A DNA stretch of 64,000 nt. Origin: Euonymus europaeus. Its lineage: Eukaryota; Streptophyta; Magnoliopsida; Celastrales; Celastraceae. Below are positions 20,434-32,552 of the stretch, in pieces. Below the pieces are notes generated by a model that did no database searches, had not been told where the DNA came from, and saw only the letters and a list, made by a program, of their open reading frames with translations. The stretch spans positions 3,447,544 to 3,511,543 of the forward strand of contig OY756968.1 in the NCBI GenBank assembly GCA_963580455.1, given 5' to 3'. The translations under genes were made by a program, and so were the position numbers. How positions within the stretch are numbered: the first letter of the stretch is position 1; every line of letters starts with the position of its first letter.

Positions 20434-22365
20434 TTAAAACTGGCATGAAGTACCTAGTCTCCGCCTTAGTCTTTGACCTATGGTCACTGACTTCCTTTTG
20501 TCAAATGCAGGGCGTAACAGCTCCTCAAATTTCTCTAGAAACAGTATCCACTCCTCCTCATTCATATCTGCAAGTTTCACAAAACTCGTGCTCGCAAGAA
20601 GGTGCTCATTCGCACTCCAATGCCCAGATGATGTGCCTGAGAGACTGCCACTTTCAGGTTTTGCTACCAAGAACTTCTGATAATTCAGGTTCTTGTCACC
20701 TAAAATGGTGGTCTTTAATGACATCGACAGTTTTGAAACAGCCGAGAACCTTTCAGGAACAAGCAGACCTGACAAACCCTCTCGCCCAGCTGCTGCTGCT
20801 TCTTTCTCTCCGCTCTCCTCTTCCTCCTCAATGCTTTCCTCCAGCTTTGTAAGTAAACGACCATTCCCAAAATGTAATGGAACCCTGGACATATAATCAT
20901 CTGCAGCTACCTTTGGGGTGAAGTCAACTCCCACTTCATCACAGTCAACATCAAATTGAAACTCCTCATCTTCCAAATTTGCCCTGGGGGATAATAGCTC
21001 TCTGTCTGCAATCAACTCCCTTGCCTGAATACATACAACCTCAAGCTCACTTGGTTCTTCCTCGCCGGCTCGAAATTCCCGACTCATCATCTCACCAATT
21101 TCAGCAAGACAGAGACCATACTGAGCAGCTTCCTTCAGAAATATTGTGCAGATAACCAAAACCCGGAGACAAGCCTCTCGAATCATGGGGAGCTCCATTC
21201 GCAGCATATCACAATCCCTTGTAGGATTAAGGTTGCGTATATAATCAAGCTCATCATCTGAGAATGGAATTGAAGCCTGAGGCCAATGAATCCACTCAAA
21301 GTATGGATCCTCCAATGTTTCGGGAAGACAAAGGCCATGATCAATTGGAATTAGCTCCACTTGACCAAACCTCCCCACACCATCAAGTTTTCTTACTAGA
21401 AGGTTCCCAGCATGCCTGTCCGTGTTCAGTATCCTAATATCTAATATACCTATGCGGTGCACAGCAGAAACAGGGAAGCTTGATGTCCCGTGATCACTGG
21501 CATCGAAATCATGCTGAATGTACTGTTGGAAAGAAGCAATTTTGCTAACCTGCTTTTTTCCTTGAGGTTTGTTCCCATTCACACCATCATTGACATTGAA
21601 AATTGAGTGAGTGATCTTCACCAGGGAAGTTTGAGGCACATTTGCAAAATGATCATAATCCAAAAGGTAAGCTGCAACTTCTCTGAATCCTGTCTCCCCA
21701 ACCCGTACTGACCGTTTCAAACCTGGTTGGCCAAGAGCTTTGCCCACAAAGCCTTTAGGGTTGTTTGGTGCAAAAGGTTCTTCATCTGTCGGCTTCACAA
21801 TCGCAACACTCTCACCTTTGGTATTTTTGAAATAGTATGCACCTCCAAGGCCACTATGAACAGGAACTGGATCAACATTCATCCTAATTGCCTTCACAAT
21901 CTCCTCGACCAGTTGTTTTGTTGTAGCAGAGCGATCTGACCGCCCTAAAATCTCAATTGGGCCACTCCAATCTCTCTGTTGCATATCTCTACCAGTAGGT
22001 GAAAGACAAGGAGTAGAGGAACTCCTGTGCATATAGTTGCGTGTTAAAAGTAAAGGAGAATCATTCCGAACAACACTTAGATCATTCTTTAACACCATAT
22101 CCCCAAAAGTCAAGGAGCTTTCATCCGTTGGGACATTTAGGGCAAGCTGCAACCTTCTTTTCACAGTATGAGCATTGTCACTACGGTCCAACTCCATCCC
22201 CAGGACACAACCAGTTTCTGTTTGCACAAAAACACGTCTAAGCCCAGCAGGTTGTTTACCTTCCAGTCTATTGTTCCCATGGTATTCCACGCCAAGTGGG
22301 CTCAGGCTCTTCAACACTGCCACTGCCATCTGGGTCTGAACTGGGCTGTCCGGATTACGAGACAT
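20434..22365 (-). CDS. Phosphatidylinositol 4-kinase gamma (type II-like), PI4K-gamma 5/6/7 clade
   Basis: A 643-residue protein encoded by one uninterrupted exon. It starts MSRNPDSPVQTQMAVAV and ends RLGTSCQF, both hallmarks of the Arabidopsis PI4K-gamma 5/6/7 group. A single ubiquitin-like domain covers about residues 43-110 (VFVQTETGC to LLLTRN). The PI3/PI4-kinase catalytic domain covers about 165-430: a glycine-rich SGLGGAYYF, the VAIVKPTDEEP lysine, catalytic NTDRHAGN (314-321) and the IDHG metal-binding motif (341-344). An acidic stretch (EESIEEEEE) precedes a conserved C-terminal tail. The family was annotated as lipid kinases, but several members act mainly as protein kinases, so the substrate is open. 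A 5'-leader intron is likely: a GTAAG donor in the minus direction lies near 23437 and possible acceptors near 22395. Confidence 0.96.
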   Translation of the reverse strand: MSRNPDSPVQTQMAVAVLKSLSPLGVEYHGNNRLEGKQPAGLRRVFVQTETGCVLGMELDRSDNAHTVKRRLQLALNVPTDESSLTFGDMVLKNDLSVVRNDSPLLLTRNYMHRSSSTPCLSPTGRDMQQRDWSGPIEILGRSDRSATTKQLVEEIVKAIRMNVDPVPVHSGLGGAYYFKNTKGESVAIVKPTDEEPFAPNNPKGFVGKALGQPGLKRSVRVGETGFREVAAYLLDYDHFANVPQTSLVKITHSIFNVNDGVNGNKPQGKKQVSKIASFQQYIQHDFDASDHGTSSFPVSAVHRIGILDIRILNTDRHAGNLLVRKLDGVGRFGQVELIPIDHGLCLPETLEDPYFEWIHWPQASIPFSDDELDYIRNLNPTRDCDMLRMELPMIREACLRVLVICTIFLKEAAQYGLCLAEIGEMMSREFRAGEEEPSELEVVCIQARELIADRELLSPRANLEDEEFQFDVDCDEVGVDFTPKVAADDYMSRVPLHFGNGRLLTKLEESIEEEEESGEKEAAAAGREGLSGLLVPERFSAVSKLSMSLKTTILGDKNLNYQKFLVAKPESGSLSGTSSGHWSANEHLLASTSFVKLADMNEEEWILFLEKFEELLRPAFDKRKSVTIGQRLRRRLGTSCQF

Positions 22366-23600
22366 TCAACAAGCAAATATAATGATCGTTTCTGAGTCTG
22401 TCAAGAGTGGAGGAGACGTTGGAGGAAGAAAACTTCTTCCCTCAAAAAATACGACAAACTCCAAAGCCGATTGTAATTGATCGATCAAGGAGTACGAAAT
22501 CCAAACTGTCATTAATCGATAAGCTGGCGATCAATCCCCGCAACAGATCAGCAACCAGAAATTCCAGAATTAAAAGCAGAGACAGCAAAAGACAAAGCTC
22601 AATGCAACATTAAGCCCCCCATCTTACGATGCTGAAAAATGCACAATGGAGAATCTGGATTTGAATAAAAGCACAAAGATCAAATCAGGTTTGAATTTTG
22701 AATACGAAACAAATTTATAAGACGACTGTAAAGCATTAGCAAAGCAGAGTAGGAGTAGCTTGATATTCAGTAAAATTAATAATACCATTTCCTGTCTACT
22801 AAATTAAGGCTTCCACGTCCCATCAGTCTACGTGCAGACTCCCATAATATTCAACATACCTAGACGCTTTAGAGACCACGGTTACATTCAGCAAGTAGTT
22901 ATTAGTAGCTGATGCAACAAGCCTCCACAAATAAGTAAATAACATCAGTAATCCCAAACCAAAGACAGAAACGACAAAACTCAAATATACACACTAGTCC
23001 AACAAATAAACTCAAAGGCTCACTTTGTTTGCCAGTAAAACATGGGGAAAAGGGAATAATCCCTATTTAATGCATTAATCTACAAGGGCAAAAAACAAAA
23101 ACAAAGACTTCCATCAAAGGCGAAAGATTCTTTGCCTCCTCTGTCCACAGGTGACCACACTACATCAAATTAAACCCTGAGAAATTCAATAATTCCACCG
23201 TTTCGACGGAAATATCAATATCTGCACCGTTTGGGAAACAAAATACTGAGAAACTTCTACTGATATACCATGTACAAAGCCATATACGAAAGACACACTA
23301 ATCAGATCAACCACAAAAGGGCAATCACCGAATGTTAAAATCAGATCAACCACAAAAGGGCAATCACCGAATGTTAACAGACATTAATGAGGTAGAGGAA
23401 AACATGTTCAATAAAGGGAATGGCGAACCACTTACAAGATTGCGAGATCTGAAACAAACGAATCGAGCGAATCGATTAAATAAAACCTCCGAAGACGACG
23501 AAGAAATCGAAGGGACGGAGCGTAGGTTCAACGTGCCGAGTCCAAGATAAAAAAAACAAGACGTCCTAGTCGACTCAGTGTAAAACCCACTCTTTTTAAC
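22366..23600 (-). other. 5' leader and leader intron of the PI4K-gamma gene
   Basis: On the minus strand a short leader exon (about 23560-23438) ends at CTTGTAAGTGG, a good donor. The roughly 1 kb to the start codon is AT-rich and intron-like. Leader introns are common in this gene group. The exact transcript ends were not determined. Confidence 0.5.
23301..23378. repeat. 39-bp exact tandem duplication
   Basis: The 38-bp word starting 'atcagatcaaccacaaaa' and ending 'cgaatgttaa' occurs at 23301 and 23340, separated by a single base. It lies in the PI4K-gamma leader intron. Confidence 0.93.
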
Positions 23601-26097
23601 TCTCTTCCTCGCTATTTTTTTGTTACGCTCTGTGTATTAATGGAGTTCCACTCTTTAACTAAGTATGGTTAAAAACCAACCCTGGTTGAGAAAAGACTGC
23701 CTTTACTCTTTTACTTTCTCTCTCTATATTTCTCCCTCTTGATTGGGATTGATGAGAAGAGTCTAGAATAGGGGACAATAACCGTTGGATGGGGAGGAGG
23801 AGAGTAAATGAAAGCCTTTGGATTACAATGTATTTAAATTATAAAAAATGTGTGATGTGTAGATATATGATTGGGCAATGACGCTGCAGGGTCACCGTCT
23901 TATTGGTAGTGTCAGTGAATGGTGATGTTCCTACAATTTCTGTGCTCATCTGAGGGCAACCAGCATTCTACTATCACTAATAGCTCATTAAATTTTAAAA
24001 TGAGTCTTATATATTTATCAAATCAGTATAGAACAGAATTTTTAAAATGAGTCTTATATTTATCTGGTAAAGAACAGAATTTTTAATATAATCAAATCAG
24101 TATAATATATATTTTAATACTGTCACATCAGCAAAACAATCTTTCAATACAAAATTATTATCCAACCCAACTACTTTCATATCCTTCATATTATTCTCAT
24201 CAAATTTATATCAAAATCAAGACTTGATCCCACCTTTATTACAAAAAGTCAAGTCAGATCATCATCCACATCACCAAAATACATATCTCAATAAAACCAC
24301 ATCAACAAAACATATTTTTCAATACAGCTACATCAACAAAACACATTTTTCAATACACATTTATTGGTCCATTAACTTTGCCTAAGCCACACGGTCTAAT
24401 TGCCTGATTGACTCATTTTTATCCCTCAAATACCAAAATTACCCCCGAATAAATGGACCCGATGGACGTAAATGACCCCATTCAATTTGTGTTTAATTTT
24501 TAAAACCGCTGGTTCTATCACAAAAAGAAATTAATATTGGCATTAATTTGGACATTATTCAATTAAAATAAGCATAACATTTAAAAAAATCATTAAATGA
24601 TTTTTATTACTACTAATATACATAAATTAACATGTCTTCAGTCTTCTTCAATGTTTTTGAAAGTTGTCCAATTAAAATAAAATAATTATATTAATTTACC
24701 TAATAAAATAGTGGTAAGTAGTTTGTGGTAATACAGCACTGGGTGTAATTTTTGTGTGCAATGAATTATTGGGGGCTTATAAATTTTTCAAAAAAAAAAT
24801 CATTACAAAATTTGTTTTAGCTGTAATTATTTGTAAAAATAAATTTATTATATTTATAAAATGTTTTGTTGTATATTTGATGATTTTTCTAAAACATTTA
24901 CGATCAAGCAATTATAAACTTTTATACAATCATTATCACCTGAGTCTTTCTCCTAAAATTTTGAGATCAACGATATGAGTTGGTAAGAAAATTAATGAGA
25001 ATTCAATAGGTTACTATCTTAAACGACTTGCTCACAACTTATCTTCAATTAGTATTCCTTATTTATCTTTTCTCATGCGATTGTATATCCAATGCAACAT
25101 TCATATTTTTGGCACACATCATATCATTAAAATATATAAAAGTAGAAGACAATTTGTCGTTTTCCCATGCTAAATTTACAAGCTTTTTACCATATTAATT
25201 AAATTAATAAATTATTCTCTCAGCCAACATTGAAATGTAAATCAAATATATACAGTGTATAATAGGATATAATAACATAAGAGTATTGACCAAGAAAATA
25301 ATATCCTTTTTTTCATTATTAGTTTATGTGTATATTATCATTTTTATCGCTATTTATGTTTTAGTTTATTATTATTAGTATATATAATATTATTTTTGTT
25401 ATTATTTTTACTTTTATATATTGTATGATAGAAATAACAACAAAAGTGGTAATATATATACACAATAATAACAATAAACCAAACAAAAATAATGACAAAA
25501 TATCAATATAAAGTAATAGTGATAGTAACATCATAATCATATATATATATATGTATATGTATTTTGAATGATGATATTGTGACAAAAAAGATTAATTGTA
25601 TGCAATAATATATATATTTTTTAAGTGTTGGTTATCATAATATTTTTGAATATATTCAATAATATTCGAAAACATCATGCAGTCAATTTAGGAGAGGAAA
25701 ATATTTTGATTGATATTTTATGCCATGTCATATGATTCACTATGTCTTTGATTTAAAAACATTTCAATATTAGTTGAGGAAAATTTTATTAATTAATTAA
25801 TATGATAAAAATATTACAAGTTTAGGAGGAGAAAAATGTTAACTGTATTATATTTTTATATATTGGATGATTTTTTTTCCATAGTAAAATTAAATTTCCT
25901 GAGGATATATATCACTATTCCAAAAGGGAAAAAATAATAGTTCATATGGTTACAAATTTGTCTGTATATGCAAAAGTGCCATATCGATGTCCTATTGTGG
26001 ATTTGTGTGTGACTTTAACTAAGGCTAAACTAGTGACTATACTACATTAAACACGCATATGGAGATTCTCAAGTGTGGATATCCGTAATATATAAGT
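23601..26097. other. AT-rich intergenic DNA
   Basis: No gene seen. Contains AT microsatellites (about 25538-25560) and long A/T-rich stretches. Confidence 0.55.
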
Positions 26098-26576
26098 TAC
26101 AGTGTAATAATTTTGGATCTCGAAGAACCCAACTCGCAACCAAGCTCAACCGTCACTACGCACAGAAGTTATGGGCCGGCTGTAACCAAGTTCAAGGTTA
26201 TGCCTCAAAATTTGGCTACAAGGTTGGGAGGGGTTTGCCCTTATTAATGGGTATTTACTGGGGTATTTTCCCGATGTGGAACTTTTATCCCTAACACTCC
26301 CCCGCACTCGCGTTCTGGGTTTTGCCCAAAGCTCTGGACTTCTTATCGGGGACGAATACACACCTGCTTCGATACCACGTAATAATTCTGGGTTCTGAAG
26401 AACCCAACCCGCAACCAAGCTCAACCGTCACCACGCACAGAAGTCGTGAGGCGGTTGTAACTAAGCCTAAAGCTATGCCCCAAAACTTGGCTACAAGGTT
26501 GAGAGGGATTTGCCCTTATTAATGAGTATTTACTGAAGTATTTTCCCGATGTGAGAGTTTTATCCCTAACATACAG
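26098..26576 (-). mobile_element. Complete TRIM (terminal-repeat retrotransposon in miniature)
   Basis: A 469-bp element (26103-26571) with two 194-bp LTRs at 26103-26296 and 26378-26571 and a perfect 5-bp target duplication TACAG (26098-26102 and 26572-26576). On the minus strand the LTR begins TGTTAGGGATAAAA; directly after the 5' LTR comes TGGTATCGAAGC (complement of 26366-26377), a near match to the initiator-Met primer site TGGTATCAGAGC. Directly before the 3' LTR is the purine run GCGGGGGAG. The internal region is only 81 bp and encodes nothing. One LTR end is CG instead of CA. Confidence 0.95.
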
Positions 26577-28050
26577 ACGTCCATCGAAATTTCACTTGAG
26601 AAATGCATCAATTTCAGAAACACTTGTTCTCTTGCCCACCTCTTATACACAAAAAATGGATACCCGTAACTTAGTAAATTATGAGCGTGCGTGTTAGAGC
26701 AAGCACATACACACATGTATATATAAGTCAATGAGTTCATTTCACTTCAATTATTTCTTCTTAATTATCCCAATAATAAACTAATATTTAATTAAAAAAA
26801 ATCCTTGCGCATAGAGAATCCTTGTGGCCTGCTTAAATATGTGCTTGTGAAGAAATCTATAGAGACAACTCACTTGTGTTGTTATTTTGTCACTTGATAT
26901 TATTATTTATGTGACCGAATTGAGACACCCTCCTGTAATTATGCAAAAGATAAGATCATAGATTACGTAGCACTTTAATTAAATTAATTAATTGGATGTC
27001 ATGGCTCTAGTCACACAACGTTGGGTTCGGCCAAAGGTTGTCAAATGAATCTTGACCGTCTACTTGTTTCAATTTCATCCGACTGAACTTGATTTATATG
27101 TGGCCCACGGAATCAAACGGCTTTGATGAAAATACTCTGGCAACAACCACAGTAGCAAATATTAAACATCATACTTTAATTCTCTAATTAATTTTTAGAA
27201 CCAGTAATATTGAGGTAGAAGGAGTCAATGCTGAGGAGACAAGCGAGACATATGTTCTTCTTTAGCAACTTGGGCAAGTGATGGTGACTAAAGCTCCATT
27301 ATTTTTATTAGAATACAACGACTAAAAAAATACTAACTTTTATCGACGAGTGATTTATTCAAATGGTATGATACTCATTCTCTTCAGGTAAGGTATCGAG
27401 GTCGAGTCTCATATATGAATGAAAAAAAATATTTGTTAGGAGAGTTTTGTTCTCTTAGTGAGACCCTTGACTCAGTTCGAATTTAATCGCAGTGAATTAA
27501 CTGTGAACATTGAGCAGTATAGACAAAAAAAAAATTCAACTTTTAGTCATTATCCTTGTTACTAAAAAGTCATTTGTTGTTTAATCTCACCATGATTTTC
27601 TCCAACACTATCAAATGAAGTTTAACGTTTCTAGATGCCCCTGGAAAGAAAATCATGGATTCATGGTCATATTTCTTGGTTTAACCAGCTGGCACTACCG
27701 GTGTAAATTGTGAGTTAAAATCAAAATTTTGAAATTAAATTAATCGATCGAACGGTAAGTTATCAATGACGATTGGAATTATCGACCACAAAGATGATTC
27801 TATTAAAAAAAATAATTCATCAATTGATAGTTCGGTTATCAATCAGCCAAGTCGTACAGCTTGGCCTAATTAGAATTTATTACTATGAGCGTGGACCGCC
27901 ACTCCTGGTAAAAGCGTAAAAAGGCTGAAGGAGAAGTTATGCCACGTCCCCACTCTTTAATATTCCTTCAATATGCACCCACTTGTCAGTTGTTTATAGC
28001 ACGAATCACACAATAAATGAAAAGTCAACACTGATTCGTACAATTTATAT
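26577..28050. other. Intergenic, possible SINE at 27360-27530
   Basis: No gene seen. At 27360-27410 'ggtatgatactc' and 'gaggtcgagtctca' resemble the A and B boxes of a tRNA-derived SINE, but no target duplication was found. Confidence 0.35.
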
Positions 28051-28054
28051 GGGC

Positions 28055-28510
28055 CGTGCACATGGATTGGATTTCTAGCCCACAATGTGCACCTTCTGTT
28101 TACTCCTGTTTATGTAATCGGAGTCCTATTTTGTAGTGGTGTCGGCGCATCATACAATCGTGGAACTCTGTCTGTCCGAGTGTTGTGAGGTTTTATGTAC
28201 TGTATTGGGATTTCCGGCTCAACTAGCCTGCAACAAGTTGTACTCTCCGTCATCGTGTAAGATGTAAGATGTAAGATATAAGTTGCAGGATCGTGCACAT
28301 GGATTGGATTTCCAGCTCACAATGTGCACCTACTATTTATGTAAACGGACCTCCATTTTGTAGTGGTGTCGACGCATCATACAACTGTGGAACTCTGTGT
28401 GTCCGAGTGTTTTGAGATTTTATGGGCTCTCTTGGGATTATCGACTCAACTAGCCTGCAAGTTGTGCTCTCAGCCATCGTGTAAGATGTAAGTTGCAGGA
28501 TGTGCAGTGC
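28055..28510. repeat. 237-bp tandem duplication
   Basis: The sequence starting 'gtgcacatggattgg' near 28056 recurs 237 bp later (catgg at 28061 and 28298). Both copies contain 'ttttgtagtggtgtcg' and 'catcgtgtaagatgtaag'. Copies differ at scattered sites, so the duplication is old. Confidence 0.85.
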
Positions 28511-28961
28511 AAAGTCAGGAATCGAATCCATATCCTTAAGAAACACCGCCAACACAAGGTTGACCTTTTGCTACTACACCATATGCCCTGGGGGCATTTT
28601 GTGGTTGTACTATTTGTGATTTGTGTCTCATATATCCAGGAGATAATGTGTTGTATTAATTTATAATTCTTTTTTTTGTGCCTACATTGCATATTTTAAT
28701 GTATAAATAAAATACAAATTCTTTTTGCTAAAAATAGTACATATATGAATTATGATATCACCGTACTAAAAATAATTCTTTAAAACAAAAGGTTACATGC
28801 AATTAAGTACTAAAATAAAAATTTATTAGACTGTAAAGGAAAATCTTAAATACTTTTTTTTAATCGAGAGTTACATTATACAATTTTATTTGTTAGACAT
28901 TCGATATGAATCTAAATTTGGACTGTCATGCACATGCACATATATTTTTTTCACCTGACAA
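28511..28961. other. Intergenic, no gene seen
   Basis: AT-rich, no coding signal. Confidence 0.5.
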
Positions 28962-29067
28962 CATGTTAAATCTTAAATACTAAATCCTAACTCTAAACCT
29001 TAATATGTTATCTCCATGTTAAATCTTAAATACTAAATCCTAACTCTAAACCTTAATACGTTATCTC
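28962..29067. repeat. 53-bp tandem duplication
   Basis: The unit starting 'catgttaaatcttaaatac' occurs at 28962 and 29015 with almost no differences. Confidence 0.92.
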
Positions 29068-30270
29068 CGAAGAAAAAAAATTGTAGCAAATTATAACCAA
29101 AATAATTGTTACGCCCGACTCCTCGGTGATGCAGCACAGGCCCTCCACATGGTCAAATAAATTAGCTCGAATTCTGCTTAAAACTCAATTTAATGGATGA
29201 AGGAGCAAGCCCGGCCCACTTACCAAAAATATTATTAAATCAATAAGTAGAGCAATTCTGCTTGTCAATTGGTCTTGGAGAGTTGGACTCTTTGCCTTTC
29301 GCTTGAAGCGAAAGAAACGCACGTTTCAAAATCTGCCATGAGTCATTTGAATATGATTGTCCACTTTGGTGTAGGCTTTCCCTAAATCAAGTCTTCAAGT
29401 TTGACCATTCACAACCAAAAACGCGTTCCCTGATAGTTACGTGTTTCATATTTTCCATTAACTAGTCAACCAAAACTACGTATGTGGTCATTATGTGTCA
29501 ATCTCTACTTTCCGGACCTGGAATAGCTTGTGTGGCAGAGTTGATCTCGGTATGTGTGGATTAAGGGTGGTGCTCGGGTTTGATTCCCTACTAGAGATTA
29601 CACTCTCGACGAACTGGGATATATATTGACTATTGAGACATATCGTTAGTGGCGGATCCAGCCTATAGAATGGAGCACCCCATTTTTTTATACTTAAAAT
29701 CAATTTTTATAAATAATTACACTTTAATTTAAAGGCTTAAATACTACTAAGCCTAGATTCTCATAATTTTTCAGTAAATGGTCCTAAATTTCTGACCCCT
29801 CAAACATTTCACCCCGATCATATAAATTCATAATTCTACCATTGATTGAGTTCCCTTAAATTTATTTTTTACATTTTTTGTAATTTCCCCACCCCCACAT
29901 ACTAACAATATTGTCCGCTTTAGGTTATCCGATTCACTTGATACATCGGGCCCATATATGTATTGCCCGGTTGACATGGATACAACGGGCCCGCACGACT
30001 TTATTATTCCTCAAGTGTAACGACTTTATTCTTCCTCAAGTGTAGGGTCCACACGACTTTGTTTTTCTTCAAATATAGCAAGTGGGAAAAAGCCTTGTTG
30101 TTACTGGAGGTGGGTCTTCTCTCTAATTAAGAGAGTTAACCTCCCACATATTTGTACTTGTTTTGCAAGTGTGGTCTGGGTTATACCGAACTTGTGGTTT
30201 GGGTTATACCAGAAACTCAACAAGTAGAGTAGATGTCATATCCAAGTCCAACTGGACCGAACAACCTGAC
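29068..30270. other. Intergenic, no gene seen
   Basis: No coding signal. Around 29565-29600 'gggtttgattccc' resembles a SINE B box, without other support. Confidence 0.45.
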
Positions 30271-30477
30271 TTTGATACCATGTTATATTTATGGGCCCCA
30301 AAGAACCCAACCTGCAACCAAGCCCAACCATCACCTACGCACAGAAGTCGTGGCCCGATTGTAACGAATCCCAGGGCTATGTCCTAAAACTTGACTACAA
30401 GATTAGAATAAACTTGGCATTATTAATGAATTTTTACTGGGATATTTTCCCGATGTGAAATTTTTATCCCTAATAAC
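30271..30477 (-). mobile_element. Partial TRIM copy: one LTR plus primer-binding site
   Basis: The part 30281-30477 is a diverged copy of the 26103 TRIM LTR: 'aagaacccaacctgcaacc', 'acgcacagaagtcgtg' and 'tattttcccgatgtg' are shared. Just left of it 'tttgatacca' is the primer-binding site. No second LTR is found to the left, so the element is truncated. Confidence 0.75.
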
Positions 30478-30680
30478 ATTTGCCACTACCGCACAAACAT
30501 GGATCGATGGGTCCCAAAGTGGGCTGATTCTCGGATGAATTCTCCGTCACCAAGAAAACAACACGACAAACATCATTCATTGAACCTCAAGAAGGTTTCG
30601 TACAAAATTGAAAACTTTAATTCACATGCGACAATGGTCCCATTTTTTTCCAATTGGCTTGGTCATCAAGGAATCAAAAT

Positions 30681-30690
30681 CTATATAAGA
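30681..30690 (+). promoter_or_regulatory. TATA box of the small gene at 30814
   Basis: CTATATAAGA lies about 125 bp before the ATG, consistent with a leader of about 100 bp. Confidence 0.5.
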
Positions 30691-30813
30691 CCCAATTCAA
30701 CCAAAAGTGATGCAACACACAAAAACTACAATATTTCAACAACTACTCTTTGTGTGAGATAGGGGTTGTGATATCTTGAGGGAGGTGATTGTTTATTCCA
30801 AATAGTAATTAAG

Positions 30814-31023
30814 ATGGGTAAGAGTGAGAAAGTGATGAGCAGCTACAACGTCCCTTCACCAATCTTGAAATTATTAGCTTCCTGCTTTTGTGTGTCTGAT
30901 GATGGTGGAAGCAAAACGAGTAGGAGAAAGAGTAATAGTGTACTGACACCCAATCTTGGGCCAGAGGAAGCCATAGCCGCTGCTTCAAAGCATTTCTCTA
31001 ATAAAGTTATGATTGGTCATTGA
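30814..31023 (+). CDS. Small unknown protein, 69 residues
   Basis: An open frame from MGKSEKVMSSYNVPSP to SNKVMIGH. I do not recognise it. It has a short hydrophobic, cysteine-containing stretch (ILKLLASCFCVSDD, about residues 17-30), a basic serine-rich patch (KTSRRKSNS) and an alanine-rich helix-like tail (GPEEAIAAASKHF). There is no classical signal peptide. Support for a real gene is the TATA box upstream, the clean ATG context (agATGGG) and amino-acid composition unlike the translated AT-rich surroundings. It could also be chance. Confidence 0.5.
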   Translation: MGKSEKVMSSYNVPSPILKLLASCFCVSDDGGSKTSRRKSNSVLTPNLGPEEAIAAASKHFSNKVMIGH

Positions 31024-31228
31024 TTGCAGTAGTAGTATGTAGTCGTGCTACCACCATAGAGGGTGTTTCTGTATAATTTTGTTTATTTGGCTATAAATAT
31101 GGGATATTGACTGTATTCAAAAGTCCTCTTGCTACCACAAATAATAAATAATAGTAAGGTATATATGATCCTTTAATTCCTAATTACTGGGTAAGTTGGA
31201 TTCAGTGTTCTGCGTCTATATATATATA

Positions 31229-31320
31229 TATTTTTTTTTTGATAAAGCAGCGGAAATATATACTAGAGAAAAAAGATCGAGAGAGACAACAGGGCATCAA
31301 AGGATACGAATATGTGGTTC
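31229..31320 (-). mobile_element. Possible L1 tail in minus orientation
   Basis: A T-run followed by 'gataaagcag' next to an AT microsatellite matches the reversed L1 terminus seen elsewhere in the window. Borders and target duplication were not found. Confidence 0.4.
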
Positions 31321-31770
31321 AATAATAGAGTTGCAAGAGGACAACTTAATGACCGTCTATTTAATTTTCTGAAACAATATCTTCATGTATTATATTGCGT
31401 GATTGTAAAATCTGCATATCCTTATGCAAGAGAATTATTTTTATATTTTTTTATCATTATTTATAAAAATTCACGATAAATATGACAAGTTTCTCAAGTC
31501 TCAACACAACAAATTTGAATTTATAAAATAATATAAGTGAGTTTTTAGGATCAAATTTGATTGGAATACACATCTTATTAGTGTTTGGCATTCAAAGACT
31601 CAGATCGTCTATCGTGTGTTGATAGTATTAAAATAACATATATATGTTACTCGTGTGTGATAGATTGATAGTATTAAAATAACATGTATATGTTCCTTTT
31701 GGTTGATGAAGTAACATATATGTTAAAATGTAACTTATATCTTCCCCTCAAAACACTCATGATGATGACC

Positions 31771-32552
31771 TGTTTGGTTACTCTTGTAATGTAATGATAA
31801 TTGTATTCAGATTACATTATAATGTTTGACATTTATTAATTTAAAAATATAATGTGTAATTCAATTACTTCGTAATGAGATTCTTTGCAAAATCAAGAAT
31901 CCAAATACCATTTAAAATTTAGTATTGTGATTACAAAATCAAACATTTGATCATTGGACAAATAAATTCCCAAAGATTATAAATTATTTACATATGCGTG
32001 CCTACATATTTGTATGTCCGAGAAGGGACCCGAGTCTGGGAATGAGCCTTGGTTAGGCAAGGTTCGAACTTGGGTCAGGCCAAAGTTTGGGAATGAGCCC
32101 GGGTAAAGTTGGGGTTCGAGAATAGACCCAAGTCAGATTGGGCCCTTCCCGAACTCCGAGATCACCCGAGCTCGATCGTGGACTTTGGGATGATCCGAGC
32201 CCAATCCCAGAACCCGAAATAACCCCGGTTCGATCCCAGGCCTTGGGATGATCCAAGTCTAATCTCATACCACGGCATGACTTGACCCCTTATCGGACCC
32301 TGAATGACCCGAGCCAAATTCTGACTCTGGGATGACCCAGGCTCGATCCCAAATCTTTGGATGTCCTGGGCCCATTCCTAGACCCTAGATGACTCGGGCC
32401 CAATCTCATACCTCGCTCTAAGAATTAGAATACATTTACCTTTTATAAACTAAACACCTTAATAGGATTACCTTTTAAGTACATTACTGTACTTGGATTA
32501 CTTATAAATGAATTATAATTATTATCACAATACATTGAATCAAACGGGGCCT
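31771..32552. mobile_element. hAT-like inverted-repeat element carrying a minisatellite
   Basis: The left end 'cctgtttggttactc' with 'tgtaatgtaatgataattg' is mirrored by the right end 'tgataataattataattc' and 'ggccccgtttgattcaatg' (read on the minus strand). Ends of the CCCGTTTG type are common in hAT-derived MITEs. The middle is the minisatellite at 31995-32420. I could not identify an 8-bp target duplication. Confidence 0.5.
31995..32420. repeat. GC-rich degenerate minisatellite
   Basis: About a dozen imperfect units of roughly 28-40 bp built on 'gggatgacccgagcccaat' and 'cgatcccagacc', in an otherwise AT-rich region. In the left part the units occur in inverted orientation ('gggaatgagcccgggt'). 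Confidence 0.8.

Noticed and set aside
28055..29067. CRISPR-like array
   Set aside because: Only two tandem copies each of 237 and 53 bp, without spacers, in a plant nuclear genome.
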